Shown here: piece by piece, positions 13,246 through 26,020 of the stretch
Numbering within the stretch: the stretch's first letter is position 1
Layout: each line of letters begins with the position of its first letter
From: Crotophaga sulcirostris
Taxonomy: Eukaryota; Chordata; Aves; Cuculiformes; Crotophagidae
Assembly (NCBI GenBank): GCA_013397455.1
Contig: VYZB01000383.1
Location: 806,764 to 870,763, forward strand
Length of the DNA stretch: 64,000 bases
Direction: 5' to 3'
The notes under the pieces: model-generated
The model's database searches: none
Seen by the model: the letters and a program-made list of their open reading frames with translations, nothing else
What the model was told of the DNA's origin: nothing
Translations under genes and position numbers: made by a program

Positions 13246-16200
13246 TGGATTTTTCAGGTCTCTGGGAAGCACATGAATACTGAAATAAGATTTTCAGCAG
13301 CACCAAGACTGAAGTAGTCAGAAAATATTTGGAAGCTTTTTCCTTGAGCCAAAACAACTTGGGAAACTATCACTGAAAATGAAATTTTCAGTTCTGCTGG
13401 AATTGAGTCTGAATAGAAAAAGGGATGAAAATGTGAAAAGTTCTGAAAATGTGAAAAGTTCTGGAAAAGAGAAAATCAGACATGGAAAACTTTCAGAAGC
13501 ATAAAATATTCTGAAATAAGGTTTTGCTTCATTGTGTTCTGTATTATGCACCTGAAGATAAACACTTCTTAAAACGAAGTTTTTCTGTGAACCCCAAACA
13601 AAGCTTTTCCCCCCCTTAGAATTGCCTTTCCAGTTTTGAAGTTTTCTGGGTTTGTTTATACTCAGAATAACTGCAAATATTAAAATCCTACGTAAAAAAC
13701 AGCTTTTGTCTGTCCCAAAACTTGCACCTGAAACTCCATTCCTCTCCATAGGGACAATGTACCCCAGCACTTCACAAAAAAACGCTGTTTCTGCCTCTTG
13801 GTATTGTTAGGCATCTAAATATTTTTAGAAGTAAACTCAGCTGGTTAGCAAGACATAAAGCCAGACAGCCCTAAAGCATACACCACTCTGCATTTCCAGA
13901 CAAGTCACTCAAAAGCATATGGCTATGAATAAGCTGAACACAACTCTCTCCCCCGCCAAAAAAAGGAAAAATAATAAAGGCAAAGGGGAGAGGGGAAGAA
14001 TTCAAACAAGCAACGTCCCTATGATAACGACAGCATTGGAGCATCACTGTAGTGTAGCCGGGCTGTGGCAGGAGATAACATTCTTTCCCCAGAGGAACCT
14101 TTAGGTTTATGACAAATCAGGGATGATGCTCAACAGCTATTTGATGAGCTCCACAACAGCTGCTGAGGTCTGCGTGCCACTGCAACACAGCTGGAAACGC
14201 ACAGTGCCGCAGCATTAACTGGATAATAACTCAGGGCTTACGAAGCACTGAGTATCAGTAACTTTTTCTGATGAGTTATTTGTGTCCATAATCAGCTGTG
14301 AAACTCTTTAGGAAAGATGTTCTCTGAAAAAGGATTTATCTGAAAAAGAACCCACTGTCGTTAATAAAGTTGTCTGGCCTCAAATCCTCAAAAAATCAGA
14401 CTCAAACCTATGGTGCAGTCTTAAGGCAGTTAAATGTTTTCCAGTAATGGAAATTTAAGGAGTTTTTAAAATTGAGAAAAAATGGCAAATAAATGAAACA
14501 ATGAACCTTTTTCTATCAGAAATGATGAATCGCTGCAGGAGTGCAGGAACTACCATACAGCCATCACAGTATGATCAGGGATGAAAAATTCTACATTATT
14601 GGAGAGTCATTTTTACTTGGGAAAAACACCTAGTGGTGCAATCACTTACATCTTGATTGCAAGACATCATCTGCCCTGAGTGAATGCTGGCACCAGCTCT
14701 CCCAGTGAGCAGGACCCAGGGAACAAATTTTGGCTCAGGCAGGTCCAGTCCCTTCAATTCCACCAGAGAAAGGCTGAATCCACTCCACTGCAAGAAACAT
14801 TAAACATCACACTGTGTGCAGCCAGCCTACAGGGAAAACAAGGAGCAAACCCAAGCTTGTTGGTTATCTTTGTTCTGTCATGGTGAAATGAGTTAGGGTA
14901 GGAGGAGATATTGCATAGGGCACAGTGGGGGACCAGACTTTACTCCCTCTTGCATAGGGATAGGTCAGGCCAACCTTGCTCTTCTAGTTTGGCTTTTTTA
15001 TGTATGGTACAACCAAACAACTACAACCTTTTATGTACGGTACAACAACTCTCAACCAAAAGATCTCTCCGTTCTTAGAGTGATTGCTCCAGCTAGTCAT
15101 GGGAGCACCTCTGTGCTGGTAGTGATGAAATATCACAGTTGTCATCACCATTTCTGGAACTGGGATGCTCTGCAGCTGCTATGTTCTTACTAAGCCCATG
15201 AATCACTGCTTACAAAGAGGCGACAAGGAAGGGTACAGCAGGTGAGGGTAATCTGCGGAAGGAAGGCAAGGGGGGCACATTCCTATCTTTGCCTAAATAA
15301 ATGAAAGGTCAGTCCTCAGTTCTGAATTAGTCATCCACACATTACCACACTGACCAGAAGACTCCCCATCAGGGGCTACAATGATAAGCAGCACTATATT
15401 AGCCGTATTTTCCGTGGACAATCTGATAATGACTACACAGACCTCAAATTACTGTTATTCTCCTTATGTTGACACCCTGGACACATCACATTGAACTCGC
15501 ACGGAGAAGGCAGTAATCAAGCAAAACAAAACACAGTCCAGCCTGGTTGTATTTTCTTCCCCAAGAATTCTCAGTGGTAAACAGGCCTTTTACTTCCTTG
15601 GACATGATGACCGATCAGGAGAAAGCATAATTTTCAGCTCTTGTTTTTATTCCAAGTCTTGCATTGGCTGGTCATTTCTTCAAAGCATTAGTTCCTATAG
15701 CTACACAAAAATCAATGCTCTTCTGCTTCCTAAGGAAATGAGACCCAGTATGTAGTCTGATGAATGTATCTTCTTCCTAATATCTTGGTAACATATGGAC
15801 TAGTTTTAATCCAGACCGGAGAAAAGTGGAGGCTTCCAGGATAATTTTAAGTTCTTAAAAACTTTATGAACACAAGCTCCGGAGAGGACATAGGTCTAGC
15901 AGCTCCAGCAAAGGCTGAAATGTGAACCTGGGCATTATTGAACTAAAACACATAAGAAATAGTCTTATGTATGAGACCTAACTATATTCATTAGGACTCA
16001 CAACCAACCATACGACACAAATCTGCAGGAAACCAGCCTTAATTTCTTCCAGTATTCATTTGCAACTAAAGATGGAGAGAGAAGACTGAAAATCTCTAAC
16101 AATAAAAGATTCACCAAGCAAAACAAAAAGGATCTCTAGTCACTTTTTCAGTTTTCAGGCCCTATAAGATAAATCAAACCTCTCCAGGTCTGATCTCACA

Positions 16201-19200
16201 AGGTCTGAAAACCACTCTGCAATACGACACTTGGTTCAATGATTGCAGCTTAACTGTAATTAAAACGTGACACATAAGAGTCCAAACCAGAGCAGACACA
16301 GCTCTGCCTAAACTATAGAAATCAAAGCCAAAAAAACAAATCAGCCAGTTTAATTGCAGGGAAACTCCCCTCCCTTAACATAAGGTATAGAAAACACTTG
16401 TTTCTAAGGATCGTTAAATTAATAATGATGAAAACCAATTCTTTTTCCAAAAGCTATTTTACTTCCCATCATTAATTCAGCTTCCTTGAACTGCTGAAGA
16501 GATGTGGATTGGAATGATGAACTTCATGTGTACTACATGCAACACATCAAGATGGTTCCATTGTAGAGCACCCTGTGTCCCCTCACTAAATCTATCTCAG
16601 GGACAAAACCATCCCATACTGTTGGGATTCAGCCAGAAACACCACTACAGACCACAACACTGATAAACCTGGCATTCCTGATACTGCTTTAACTAATATG
16701 GTTTAAGAAGCTGGTATTTCAGTCTTCCTGAGCACATCTATCATTTGGCTCCCATTTACACTGTCGCTGATGGAGGGGGGTATCCATAGGGAATTAGAGC
16801 TCTGAAAATATCCCCATGCAGACAAGGCCAGTGTGGTCTCCTCCTCATGGTGATTTACTTCACTGCAGCAATGAAAATTCCTGTCTGGAACCAAGTGCCT
16901 GACTGCAAACTTACCACAGCTCCAGGGCTAGCAGAGTCAAAAGGTCACAGTATTTATTTGTTGCTTGTCCAAGATCACTTTCCCATGAACTTGACGGATT
17001 CTCAAATGCACAGAAGATTGTGATTAATCTAAGTCTTGGTTCAGTTTGGGATCAGCAGCGTTTTCTCCCAAAACGTAATTCTTAAATTCACTCCTCAGAT
17101 TCTTAGCCATTTTAAAAATGAACAATTGGCTTTAAACAAAAATATATAAAGGTCTTCCTTTTCTAAGCAAGTATAACAACTGTAAATATATTACTCTAGT
17201 TCTTGAGGTAATACTTTGCCCAGCAGATGAAGAATTCCACACTCGGCATCTTCAGCTGCTCTTTTTCCCCTCTCTGTGTGAAGACATGGACGAAGTCAGT
17301 TCAGCTCCCAGCCCTACTACCCACTGTTTGTGCTGTTGCATGTAAAACTTGAATTTCATGTGTATTTTCTCAGCTAATAAAAGTACTTCTCTCTGTCTCA
17401 GAAGTATGGTATTATTTAATTTTTATGTAATATAATAGAAGATGGTGATTTTATACAGTCTCTCATAACTTCATCTTCTTTATAAAGCCACAGTTCCTGA
17501 AGCCATGTTGTTACATGGAATTCTCATTACACCAAAGAAGAAAAAAAAAAAAGCTTTCAGTGCTCAGAGTAGGAAAGAGGAGATTGCAAAAGTGAATACT
17601 ATAGATCCAAAACCAGATGAGCCCTAGCTAATCATGTTACAGCAGTTTAAGGCATCACCACCCCCAGAAGTCTGCCTGAACCATTTGCCAGAGGTTACCA
17701 CTGCTTGAAGCGACGGGCAGCGTAGAACATGTGTCTGCACTTAAACACAACAACTTACAGCCAGGGAGCTGAGTTCATGCCCATAATCCTCACTGGTTCC
17801 AAAAGTGGGTTTTGCCCAGGAGCTGGAGGCAGCACAGTGTTATCTGCCCCTCTGCCTACTCTGCTGTGAAACAGGGGCCCTGATAAACGGGGAAGGGCAG
17901 ACTGCTGGGGCTGGATCTATGGCCCTAGGTTCACCAGCCCTTCTTTTGCAACCCAGCATTTCAAACAAGCTGTTCTGGAAGCTGCAATGCTAATGCTGTG
18001 CTTGGATCCACGCCGGGCATTCCTCCCTGCCTGGCCACCCCAATAACCCCCATTCTTTTATGTCCCCTGTAATCCCACCCTGGTTCTCCAATACCCTTCT
18101 CGCAAACCTCCTGACACCCCACATCACAAAGTCTCTCCCACATCCCCAGCCAGGACCCTCACTTTCTCCCCATGCACCTCCTCAGCAGCCCGATGTTTGC
18201 TGAATGCTGCCCATCCACCCAGCAGGCAGCCACTGTCAGCCTCAGGTGAGTGCTTCTCCATGGGGACATCGATTTGGCTCACTGTCCTCCACCCCTCCAC
18301 AGCATCTTCATTTGCCAGTGGCAGCAATGCTTTTTGTCTCTTTTCATGGGAATATCAGTGGATGAGGAACCCTCGATAGCAGTGATGCAGTGTGTCTCCA
18401 ATTGCCGGGCAAAAGGAGCAAGGGGATCCCAAAGTATCCCCTTGTAACCACACATAATCCAGCCACAGTTTAAACGCAAGACCTTTGGAGTTTATCCCCA
18501 GCCAAACACAACACTTAACATATAGTCCCGAGATTGCTTTTCCACCCCAAATGCTCTTTAGAATTAATAAGGCATGAGGTCTTATATGCTAAAATGGGTA
18601 CATTCCTGGTGGGAAAACAGCTGCCCCAGAAGTCTCAAGCCTGGCAGGAAACTCCAGCTTTCCAAGAGGCTGGAATTATGTGGGACAAGCTAAATGATGC
18701 TACTCAGCAACTGTTTCCCAGAGAAATACAGTGAGGGCCACGACAAGGCCAAAAAAAGACTAAAAATATCTCCAAGCTTAGCCCACGCTCTACATACTGT
18801 TTCGTTTAACGTGCCATAATTAGGGCTTTTTGTACACACACAGAGGCATATGGAGTGCAACATTGTCACACAACCAGAAATGGTGATGCCTAAGAGACAC
18901 AAAGACAAAGGGACAGCAGTGCTGTTCAGCATGGAAGCCAGAGCAGAGCCTCAGGGATGGGAGCAAACGGAGAGAAACACCTCAGAAGGAAAAGGTCTGT
19001 TTGAGGGGTGATGGGAAACTGGAGTGAAAATTCATCTGCTTAGCGGCAATTTGGTGAATGTAGCTGCCTTCAGCATTTAAATTTATCTCCAAGTTATGTC
19101 TACAAATTGTACTTATTTGAGACTCTAAAGCATCTGTTTAAAGCAAGCTCTAATTTGAGACATTTTCCCTTTGATAAGATGACAGCATCAAATTCCAAAG

Positions 19201-20293
19201 TGCTAAAACCCAGAAAAAAAAAATCAAGAGCTGAGATGCTGCAAGATTTGACATTTTTCATGTAGCAGCAAGCCAGTCTGACACTCTCTCATGGATCCCA
19301 GCATGCTGTTACTACGTGAAGTTCTAATGCTATTGATAATAGTTAAAGGATGGCAGTTATGTTTCAGGAGCCAAAATAAAAAAAAAAACCACACTTGAAG
19401 CGCCGTTAAACAAACACTATTGAAACCTCTCCTTCTGGTCCTTGAATTCCCATCGGGTAGACACCATACCCTTCATGTAACCCTTGGCTGCTGATTAATG
19501 AAACTTGGCAAAGGGTAGCAAAGCCATGCCAAAGGTAGCACAAAATCCCAAGTTTCTACAAATCTCAGAGGTGAAAACACTCAGACAACAACAGCACCCC
19601 CCAGTCATTTCCTGACTTCACTTAGCCACAAGTTTGAGATAAGAGCACTCAAATAGGTTATGCTTTTCCCTCTGTGCTCCTGACAATGGCTCTACATTCA
19701 AAGCAATCACAGCCATCTCCTGTGTACAATTACTGGCCTTTTACAGTCTCACCTTGTCTAAATCCCCACTACGGACCACAGCTCTAGTCAGACACTACGT
19801 GCATTTGCAGTAACTTTTCATGTAGTTGCCTGGTTCTCTGGCTCCTGTAGGAAACCTGCTGTCTGCAAAGTTAACAGGCATGAAAACACTGGACACAATT
19901 CTCACGTAAGCTAAAACTGAGCTTTTTGGACCATTAGTGTTTGCAGCACTTAATCATGCCACTGCTAAGATAACTAACCCTTTACATTCTGCAGATACTG
20001 CCTTGAGTTTCGAAAGCAGAACATCCAGACTTTCTGGGTGTTCCTGCTCTACATTACATCCCAGTTTCCATGCTTTGTTTCATTTATGCTTAAAAAGTAA
20101 TGATCCACACACCATACCATCAGAAAATCTATGGTCTGGATGGCTCCCAAACCAAAGCGGTGTCCCTCCCAGGGTGGAGGCAACACTCAGCAGCAAGATT
20201 TAAAGGACAATGTGCCACAAGCAACAACAACCCCACTTCTTGCCTACAAACCAACAGCTTGGGATCACTGCCGCACAGATAGGTCAGAGCAAC
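13246..20293. other. Long unique non-coding stretch with minor tandem repeats
   Basis: No gene recognised across about 7 kb. An 18-bp unit occurs twice in tandem without change at 13426-13461. This is what gives the minus-strand open frame at 13318-13770 its repeated LFTFSE residues, so that frame looks like A/T-rich debris rather than a gene. An imperfect 33-bp direct repeat starts at 14997 and again at 15030. A run of 12 A lies at 17541-17552. The 14200-14350 and 19020-19200 parts look low in redundancy and could be conserved, without further evidence. Confidence 0.45.
13426..13461. repeat. 18-bp unit, two tandem copies
   Basis: The unit tgaaaatgtgaaaagttc occurs twice back to back with no mismatch. 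A third, decayed unit (tggaaaagagaaaa) may follow. Confidence 0.8.
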
Positions 20294-20534
20294 ATCACAG
20301 TACCACACAGTATCACAGTATAGCAACATTGGAAAGGACCTCTGAGATCATCGAGTCCAACCTATAACCCAACACCAACACCAACCCAGCATCTAAACCC
20401 TGGCACTGAGTGCCTCAGCCAATCTCCTCTTAAACACCTCCAGGGTTGGCGACTCCACCACCTCCCTGGGCAGCGCGCTTGAATGGCTAATTACCCTTTC
20501 AGGGAAGAACTGTTTCCTAGTATCAAACCTTAAG
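20294..20534 (-). mobile_element. CR1 LINE, 3' end, 5'-truncated (copy A)
   Basis: Read on the minus strand, the element ends at about 20294 in a short tail of decayed ATACTGTG-type octamers. Next to the tail is the conserved CR1 3' block: on the plus strand, ttggaaaggacctctgagat then catcgagtccaacc. Further in are the ccaacaccaacaccaaccca block and the C-terminal codons of ORF2. It carries more differences from copies B, C and E than they carry from each other (for example gcgcgcttgaatggctaatt where they have gcgcattccaatggccaatc), so it is likely the oldest of the set. Its similarity to the CR1 consensus fades near 20530. Confidence 0.9.
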
Positions 20535-22473
20535 GATCAGAAATATCCAAGGAGACCTTAAATAGCCTAGCCCAGGTCCCAAGTCTCTCCAGAACAGGGA
20601 GAAATGCTTTTTCAGCCACAGCACTGCAGCGCTCAAGATGATACACGCAACATAGCCTACACAGCAGAGAAGAGAGTCAAACCCACGATGGGGAGGGAGT
20701 GTAACATGCTGCCTGGAGCTGAGGGCAGAGAGAGTCCTGGTTTGCTACTGCACTGTAGTGGTGTTTCCAGCGAGGTAAAGCCTAGGAAAGCTGTCGTTCC
20801 TCGTCACCAGGCCAGCTGGAGACATTGAGATGGATTTGCACACATCCTGACAAATGAGTCCTAAAAAGACCCACAAGGATTTCCCAGCCCGGGCAAAGCC
20901 ACCGCACTTCACATCAATGCTTGGGTGCGGGAGCTTGCTGACTTTGCTTGCTGATTTGTCAGGCTTCCTGACCACATTAGAACAATTAACTTTTATGTTG
21001 TTTGGCTGTTTGAAAACAGAAAGCCTTTCAGGCAGGAATCTTGTTCAAGTAATTGATCTTTTTAGTCAATTAAAAGGGTCATTTCACAAAATGTATCTTA
21101 TTTGCCATGTATCACAATAAATCCACGCTTCTCCCAATGTCATGCCTCCATCCTACTATTCTTCCTGCATCAAAGTTTGTTAGTTGTCCATGCCTGGTGA
21201 CAATTTCCATTGTTTGTGGTAGAGGGTAGCTGGTGTGGTGGCAGCAGAAGACCCATTGAAGACATTTCAATATCATGCCTGGAGGCACCAGTGCAAAGAT
21301 CTCAGTCCCAGTGGTGCTTTTGATCTCCTCTAGTGACTCTGGTTCCATGACTGTGTGCCAGCTTTCCTATCTGTGCAAGACTCAGTTCCCAGGGGCTTTT
21401 GTCAACATTAACTTCTGTAAGGCTCTCAGAAGAAGAAAAATAAAGTATTTCCCTTGTGGTTGTCCTTGTGGAAGAGTACTGGACTTCTCAACAGAAATGC
21501 AACCAACTGCTTCTTCTGCAGCACTGCAACTTACATTCTATGAAAGGGAGCTGAAAAATGTATTTGAAAAGAAGAAGAATAACAAAATGCTTCTGGGAAT
21601 ATTTTTTAGCCAGCACCCAGAATTCTGCCGCTGCAAGCTTGTGTTCTGCTCTGCTTTACAGGATGATTTAGAAAGACTCCAAACTCCGCTTTCCTGTATA
21701 AAAAAGTGAGACTGGGAAAGCGAAAAACACAAGACTGAGAAGATAAAACGCAGAGAGAAAATATCAGACAGGACTATAAATGAAATGTAAAGTGTTAAGT
21801 GTCTAGGCAGGACAGGGCAAGAGGGGAAATAATATTTCAGGTATGAAAACCAGAGAAAGTCAGGGGATAAGAAATGCTTATATATCAGTGAGCGAGCAGC
21901 AGCTCCTCTGGGAGCAGGACTGAAAGAATTAATTCAACAGTGAAGAGAAGAAAAGGTAATGAAGAAAGGGCTGGTGTGGCTTTTACAGACTGCTCAGAAA
22001 AGTCATGCCAAAGTGCTAATGAAGCATACATTGCTAATTACCACTGAGCTACACCCCATCATGCCAAGGTGCAGGATCACAGAGCCTGAGCAGATGGGTT
22101 TGTTGACCGTCCCATTACAAGCCACACATGGAAAGCAGAAAATTCAGGGGGCTGATGGTGAAAAAGGCTCTCAGGTTGGTGATGGGGAGAGAAAGAGGGA
22201 TTTACAAGATGCTCAGAGGAGGTGGTGAGACACCAGTCCTCTTCTCCCCATGGAGCCATACACTGCCCTTGCCATGACAGCCCCATGTGCCACCAATGTG
22301 CCACCAGTGACATAGATCCAGTTTCTTGGCTGTCTCACGTTCAGCACGAGGGCACAGCAGAAAGTTGGCCACGTAGCACCCCATAGACAGTGCTCCAGGA
22401 AGCCAGACGTCGGGAAATGCTGATCATTCATATGGCAAGATAACAATATATGGCACTGACAGAACACTGGTGA
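20535..22473. other. Unique non-coding DNA
   Basis: The plus-strand open frame at 21275-21709 (144 codons) contains no domain I recognise and a Lys/Asn-rich tract, and no coding signal supports it. Nothing else stands out. Confidence 0.45.
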
Positions 22474-22625
22474 TTACCAAAGCACTTTGTAAGTATGAAC
22501 ACAACCACTCTCTGTCACTAGGAGACAAATTAATATTTGTCCTCATTATACGCAAAGGAACTGAGACACAGAAACGTTACGTGATTTGTTCTACACAGCA
22601 AAAGTGAAGAGCAGAGCAAGGAAGA
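22474..22625 (-). repeat. MIR/L2-like ancient SINE remnant
   Basis: The series starts with ttaccaaagcactttgtaag ('aaagcgctttacaa' block). It continues through attatacgcaaaggaactga and gacacagaaacgttacgtga ('ttttacagatggggaaactg' and 'aggcacagagaggttaagtga' blocks) and then ctacacagca ('cacacagca' block). All blocks are in the correct order and spacing for the reverse complement of MIR/L2. Confidence 0.65.
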
Positions 22626-24780
22626 TGATGATTGTCAGACAGCCATTGATTTTCCTCCACGCTCCCTGTTTTTCCTCTGCTATTGCTTTTGGCACTCTGC
22701 AATGCACTCATACTGACAGCTATGGGGAGAAGGTACAACACATAAAGTTGGGACTGGGCATTCATATTGGTAACAAGTCTATCCAGCATTGTAATAGTAA
22801 ACTGTGACTGCTGAGAGGCAAAATACGACACATTTCAGAGCCAGTCTCTGGATATTAGGAGCAAGGACAACACATTCTCAAAGGACAGCTTATTGCACAC
22901 ACAGATCCCACACAGCAGCAGGTTTCGGCCAGTGTCAGACCCAGCAGATACTCAGCCTGGGTAGGGATCCCAGTCCAGGCTGCCTTTCCCAAAATTCCCA
23001 CCCAAATCAGAGAAGAGACAGAAGTGCAGAGTGGACTTGTTTCTAGTTCATACAGGCGAACAGGCAACTTGAGACAATTCAGTTCCTGGCTGACAGATCC
23101 TGCTTAGGGGCTATTTTCAAAGCACTGAGAAAAAGAGAATAAAAATATTTCCTCCATGGATCTTGACTTCTCTCCCTTCCTGTAACACTTTCATTGTGCT
23201 TGCCAGATTGGAAACTGCTTCTGGCCAAAATGTCCCCGCCAGGAACAGAACAGAAAATGAGCTGTCTGCTAATAGGCATCACCTAATAACAGGGAAAGGA
23301 GTTATTTCACTTACAGTCCATGTTGATATTTCTGAAGGACCTGGAGAGCAATGCATTCAGAAGGTTAAGTCACAAACCTAAGTACTGGTTTGAACTTCTG
23401 ACATCTCCTTCACTGCTGAGCATTAGCCTCACTGATGGCCAACACTGGATGCCCCATCCACCTTGGCCTTGCACCCTGTGAATTCACTAAGCCTGTGGTG
23501 CCCACCAGCAGCTTTTTAGCTGCACACTCCTAACTAGTTCAAAAGCAGCCCCCATGCTGAGCTGGTTATATTATCAGCAGTGCAGCAGCTAGGAGCATAA
23601 GTCACTGCTTTAGGGGAAGTGGGTTGATGAAGGTCATTAGCTTCTCACCCTGAAACCCCATTGCATGCCTGGCCCAGCCTCATCTCACAACACAAAGGTC
23701 ACTCCATTGTAGAGCTTGTCTCTTCTCCCATCTCTGAATTATGCTTGGTTCCCCCTCCAGCTCCCAAGGGATGGTGTACGTATTTCATGGCCTCCAGCCA
23801 CACGGAGCGTTTGGACTGCCCAGAACTTGTAGGGTCAGGAATCTTGGCCATCTCTACATTCAGCTAATGAAAAGGAAAGGAGCAGTGCTGGATGTGGAGA
23901 CAGCTGCACTGCCCTGGAAGAGAACTGCACAGGAATGCAGCTGCTCCTTCTTCACGTGACAGTGGCAGCAGGCAGGGACCTGCAGCCCCCTCAGGCTGCC
24001 CAAAGATCCCTCACATCCATTTTGCACTGGTATCGTGTAATTAACTGCAGAAAGCAAGCAACAAAAGAGGATCCCACCCCAAGAGATAATAAGGCTTTTC
24101 AATGATAAAAAGCTGCAGAAATGCCGGCGAGCATATGAGGGGACAGGGAAGCACACACAGGTAGATCCTGTTTTAAAAGTCAGCATTTGCAAACTCAACA
24201 CCACTCAGGTTGTATTTGTTGCTGTCTCTCCTCTGCACACAGCGAATGCTGAACAGGAATATGCACCGCACTTGCTGGGAGATCTTGACAACCTATAAAA
24301 CCAATTCAATTCCCAAGAAACAGTCGGTTTGTAATCATTTGTGCAAGTCAGGTAGAGGCTTACAATGCTGGACAGGAGGAATTCCCAGAGCACCTGAGGA
24401 GCAAAAATGATCCAACACTTGTGTCTAGAGCGAGCTCCAGAAAATTCATACAGATTTTCCCCGTTGAAAGCCAGCCCCCATCACCAGGCTCCATCAGGGC
24501 AGCTGCTCTAGCCTCCAGTCCTCTCCATGGTCACCCACAGAAGGGGCGGAAACCTCAGGGAAATACCAGTGTGCCAGCTCAGAGTCTGGAGTCAGCCCCA
24601 TGAAAACTGGTGGGGAAGCAGCCCTGCAGCTGCTGGTGGGGTCTAGCTAGCCATGCTCTCCGAGGCAGGGGTAAAGGCTGTGGGAAGCACAATCCCGAGG
24701 GCCAGCTGGGGAGAAAAGGAAAGCTCCCTGATGGTTAATGTGTCTCCAAGCAGGGCATAATTCACCTCCCTCCACGGGGT
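22626..24780. other. Unique non-coding DNA
   Basis: No gene or clear repeat. GC content rises toward the right end (about 24420-24780), leading into the CpG-richer block that follows. Confidence 0.4.
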
Positions 24781-26020
24781 AAAGGTGAAATGTGGCTCCA
24801 CGCGGCCCCACGTGGCAGTGAGAATGCTGCCTCAGCACCGACACTTCGACCTCTCCTCCGAGCATACGAAAACTATTGCGCCTTATCGGCTCTCCTCTGC
24901 TGGAAACCTCCCGCAATCCCATGCTGGGGACTCAGGGAGAGGTCAGAGAGGGAGAGTTTTACACGCTGAATCATTCCCAGACAAATCGTTTCCTTATTAT
25001 ACATGGCAGCCTCCCACGGACAGACTGCCAGAGGGATCTCTGAAATCATATTAGGTGCCTTTCCCTCGCTCTTCTTTATCCCCCCCTTGTCATCCTTCTC
25101 TCTCTTGAAATGTTATAGCTCACAGTCCCACCAGAGAGGGTCCGGGGGGGTCACGAGCACTCAACCAGTCCAAGGGGCCTGAGCAAGGGAGCCACGCAAG
25201 GCTCTGGTGTAAACTGCTCCAGACCCAGCACCTCCTGCCTCGCTCTCCACATGGGGTAGTCGCCTGCTCTCCCAGCTCACGCTCCCAGCCCTTTGTGGGA
25301 TTTGCAGCCAGATGTCAGGATCTGGCAAGCCCAGCGGCAGAGCTGCTCTCCAGGCCCGCGAGGCCGTTGCTCTGGCACGCTGCCGGCCGTGCCTGCAGGT
25401 CAGGTGTGTGCCCTCCCTCCACATCTACCCCCTGCCCTGAGCTCGCTGGAAGCAAACCAGGAGCCACAGAACTTTTTTTTTTTTTTTTTTTTTTTTGCAA
25501 AGAGCATCAAAGAAGAGTTAGTTAATAAGCCCCAAGCAGGCCCCGAGCTCTGCGCCATGCCAAGGCTCCGTTTACAGCCTCCAGGCTGGAGCTGACTTGC
25601 ACCCAGACAACCAGGAGCGTGGAGGGATGGGTGCAATTCCCTCTGCCAAACCACATGGGCTCCGTGGGGGATGACTGGTGCTGGGAGGCACAGGGTTTGG
25701 TGCTGGGAGGGCTGCGTGCCCATGCCTCCAGCGCCGCGGCCTTCGGGAGGAGTGCGGGCGGTGAAGGCGCACGAGTTGCGGTTGCAAGCCCTCCACGAGG
25801 CCCGAGGAGACTAACGAGACACTGAAACTTCACGCAGGCCCTTTCTGATGTCAGCAGAGCGCCTTGATGGAATTACAGCAGCATTATTGTGCGCCGCTGG
25901 GGGTAAATTATTCCTCATGTAAGTTTTATTTAACGTAGAAACTTCCCTTGTAAATCATGCTGCTCGGGCCCCAGTCGCGGCGGGGACGTTCCTCATCGAG
26001 GCTGTGACAGAAGTAATGCC
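24781..26020. other. GC-rich, CpG-containing block
   Basis: Most of the window has very few CpG dinucleotides. Here they cluster: about 25 can be counted by eye between 25681 and 26010, with smaller groups at 24800-24960 and 25320-25400. Open frames on both strands multiply because stop codons are rare in GC-rich DNA, and none shows a recognisable domain. The stretch 25850-25965 changes to a balanced, low-redundancy sequence with TTATTGTG and TAAATTATT words that resembles conserved non-coding DNA. The block could be a CpG island or an enhancer. It is not shown to be a promoter. Confidence 0.45.
25473..25496. repeat. Homopolymer, 24 T
   Basis: Uninterrupted run of 24 T, the longest homopolymer in the window. 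Read on the minus strand it is a poly(A), but no AATAAA precedes it within 40 bases and the adjoining sequence is not gene-like. Confidence 0.95.

Noticed and set aside
13318..13770. 150-codon minus-strand open frame with repeated LFTFSE residues
   Set aside because: The repeat comes from an 18-bp tandem unit; the rest is Phe/Ser-rich translation of A-rich DNA with no known homologue.
21275..21709. 144-codon plus-strand open frame
   Set aside because: No recognised domain, Lys/Asn-rich tract, no splice or promoter context; kept only as a note.
25473..26000. T24 read as the poly(A) of a minus-strand processed pseudogene
   Set aside because: No AATAAA signal near the tract, no gene-like sequence beside it and no target-site duplication seen; retropseudogenes are also rare in birds.
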